A stretch of DNA of 7,256 nucleotides from Acidobacteriota bacterium (GTDB lineage: Bacteria > Acidobacteriota > Thermoanaerobaculia > UBA5066), in assembly GCA_016789625.1 (NCBI GenBank), contig JAEUQS010000320.1, positions 1 through 7,256 on the forward strand, written 5' to 3'. A program made the position numbers and the translations under genes. The notes below the pieces were generated by a model that did not search any database, was not told the origin of the DNA, and was given only the letters and a program-made list of their open reading frames with translations. The first letter of the stretch is position 1. Every line of letters begins with the position of its first letter. Positions 6,269-7,256 of this stretch are shown piece after piece.

Positions 6269-7249
6269 TTACTTCGAGAGCTTCTCGAGCTCTTCCGTGA
6301 CGACCTTGGCCGGGATGGGGAAGTAGCCGTCCTTCACGACGATCTCCTGCCCTTCCTTCGAGAGGATGTACCTGAGGTACTCGCCAACCAGCGGGTCGAG
6401 CGGCTTGTTGGGCGCCTTGTTCACGTACACGTACAGGTAGCGCGAGAGGGGGTACTTCTTGGAGAGCACGTTCTCGTAGCTCTCGCCGAACGCCTCGCCG
6501 CCGTCGGTCTCTGAGAGCTTGAGGCTCTTGACGCCGGAGGTGGTGTAGCCGATTCCCGAGTAGCCGATCGCGAACTTGTCCTCGGCGATGCCCTGAACCA
6601 CGGACGACGAGCCCGGCTGCTCCTTCACGTTGCTCCGGTAGTCGCCGCCCGAGAGCGCGACCTCCTTGAAGTAGCCGTAGGTGCCGGAGGCCGAGTTGCG
6701 GCCGTAGATGGAGATGGGCTTCTTCGCCCATTCGCCGGTGAGGCCCAGGTCGCCCCAGGTCCTGGCGTCCTTGCCGCCGCGCTTGCGGGTCGCGGAGAAG
6801 ATCGCGTCGACCTGCTTGAGGGACAGCTTCTCGAGCGGGTTGTCCTTGTTCACGTAGACGGCGATGCCGTCGAGCGCGACGCGCACCCTCGTGGGCTTGT
6901 AGCCGTACTTGGCCTCGAACTTGTCGATCTCGGCGCCCTTCATCTCGCGCGACATGGGGCCGAGCTGGGCCGTGCCCTCGATGAGCGCGGGAGGCGCCGT
7001 GGTGGAGCCCTTGCCCTCGATCTGGATGTTCACGTTCGGGTAGGCCTTCTTGAAGCCCTCGGCCCAGAACGTCATCAGGTTGTTGAGCGTGTCCGAGCCG
7101 ATCGAGTTGAGGTTGCCGGTGACGCCCGACGCGCGCTTGTAGCCCGCGATGCCCGCGTCCACCTTGACCACACCCTCGGCGATGGCGACCCCCGAGACCA
7201 GAGCCGCGAGCCCCGCGGCGAGTGCCTTCCTGCTGATCCGAGACTTCAT
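6269..7249 (-). CDS. pstS: Periplasmic phosphate-binding protein PstS
   Basis: A 326-residue solute-binding protein that captures phosphate in the periplasm and delivers it to PstC/PstA. The N-terminus is a Sec-type signal peptide: basic KSRISRK, a hydrophobic Ala/Leu/Val core to about residue 22, and likely cleavage after AIA at about 24. There is no lipobox cysteine, so it should be soluble rather than a lipoprotein. Phosphate-site motifs of the family are visible: GSDTLNNL (51-58), the EGKGSTTAPPALIEG segment (78-92), PMSREMK (98-104), the DGIAVYVN strand (127-134), GRNSASGTYGYF (183-194) and GSSSVVQGIA (213-222). This pattern fits the Pseudomonas-type PstS group, consistent with the enlarged permeases downstream. 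The ATG at 7249 is preceded by AGGTCTC at the very edge of the window, a partly visible ribosome-binding site. The stop TAA (6271-6269) is 3 bases before the pstC GTG. As first gene of the operon it should follow a PhoB-controlled promoter, which lies outside the window. Confidence 0.97.
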   Translation of the reverse strand: MKSRISRKALAAGLAALVSGVAIAEGVVKVDAGIAGYKRASGVTGNLNSIGSDTLNNLMTFWAEGFKKAYPNVNIQIEGKGSTTAPPALIEGTAQLGPMSREMKGAEIDKFEAKYGYKPTRVRVALDGIAVYVNKDNPLEKLSLKQVDAIFSATRKRGGKDARTWGDLGLTGEWAKKPISIYGRNSASGTYGYFKEVALSGGDYRSNVKEQPGSSSVVQGIAEDKFAIGYSGIGYTTSGVKSLKLSETDGGEAFGESYENVLSKKYPLSRYLYVYVNKAPNKPLDPLVGEYLRYILSKEGQEIVVKDGYFPIPAKVVTEELEKLSK

Positions 7250-7256
7250 GAGACCT

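Noticed and set aside
4199..6514. Plus-strand open frame of 771 codons antisense to pstC, and a 509-codon one at 2463-3992 antisense to pstA
   Set aside because: Both encode Arg/Glu/His/Asp-rich low-complexity sequence that mirrors the codon structure of the minus-strand genes. There is no recognisable domain or gene-like context.
4079..6731. Long minus-strand open frame continuous with pstA and running across pstC into pstS
   Set aside because: The translation upstream of the pstA ATG is arginine-, glycine- and alanine-rich with no domain features, and it overlaps well-supported pstC and pstS in another frame. It is a high-G+C shadow.
7250..7256. Pho box or promoter for pstS
   Set aside because: Only about 7 bases upstream of pstS are present, so no promoter or operator can be assessed. 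I also saw no convincing Pho box inside the operon.

Overview
This window is one continuous minus-strand operon from a very G+C-rich, Gram-negative-type bacterium. It encodes the high-affinity phosphate (Pst) ABC transporter followed by the start of a PhoB/PhoR-type two-component system. The gene order, read on the minus strand from right to left, is pstS (7249-6269), pstC (6265-4076), pstA (4076-2430), pstB (2252-1419), a phoB-like response regulator (1377-682) and the 5' part of a phoR-like sensor kinase (685 to the window edge). No gene is supported on the plus strand; its long open frames are antisense shadows caused by high G+C. Almost every codon ends in G or C and Shine-Dalgarno sites are visible. 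A Sec-type signal peptide on PstS and large extracytoplasmic inserts in both permeases fit a Gram-negative envelope. The phylum cannot be fixed from this sequence; proteobacterial (delta-like) or acidobacterial-type lineages are guesses only.

Layout: the genes are packed with translational-coupling junctions. pstS-pstC has a 3-base gap, pstC-pstA overlaps in TGATG, and phoB-phoR overlaps in ATGA. The exception is a 177-base gap between pstA and pstB. Nearly all of it is a single imperfect palindrome (2266-2433) with CTAG at both ends. I interpret it as a small non-autonomous foldback/MITE-like insertion. Removing the element and one CTAG leaves a normal tight junction in which the pstA stop TAG overlaps the pstB Shine-Dalgarno site.

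How the genes work together: PstS binds periplasmic phosphate, PstC and PstA form the membrane channel, and PstB hydrolyses ATP to drive import. The PhoR-like kinase and PhoB-like regulator would sense phosphate status and control transcription. Both permeases are much larger than the E. coli type. PstC carries a roughly 370-residue beta-propeller-like domain, and PstA a roughly 245-residue domain with a long coiled coil. Both inserts lie between TM1 and the permease core and so are predicted to be periplasmic. Such enlarged PstC/PstA pairs are known in Pseudomonas-type Pst systems, but their function is poorly understood. No phoU lies inside the window, although phoU commonly follows pstB. 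The pstS promoter and any Pho box lie beyond the right edge.
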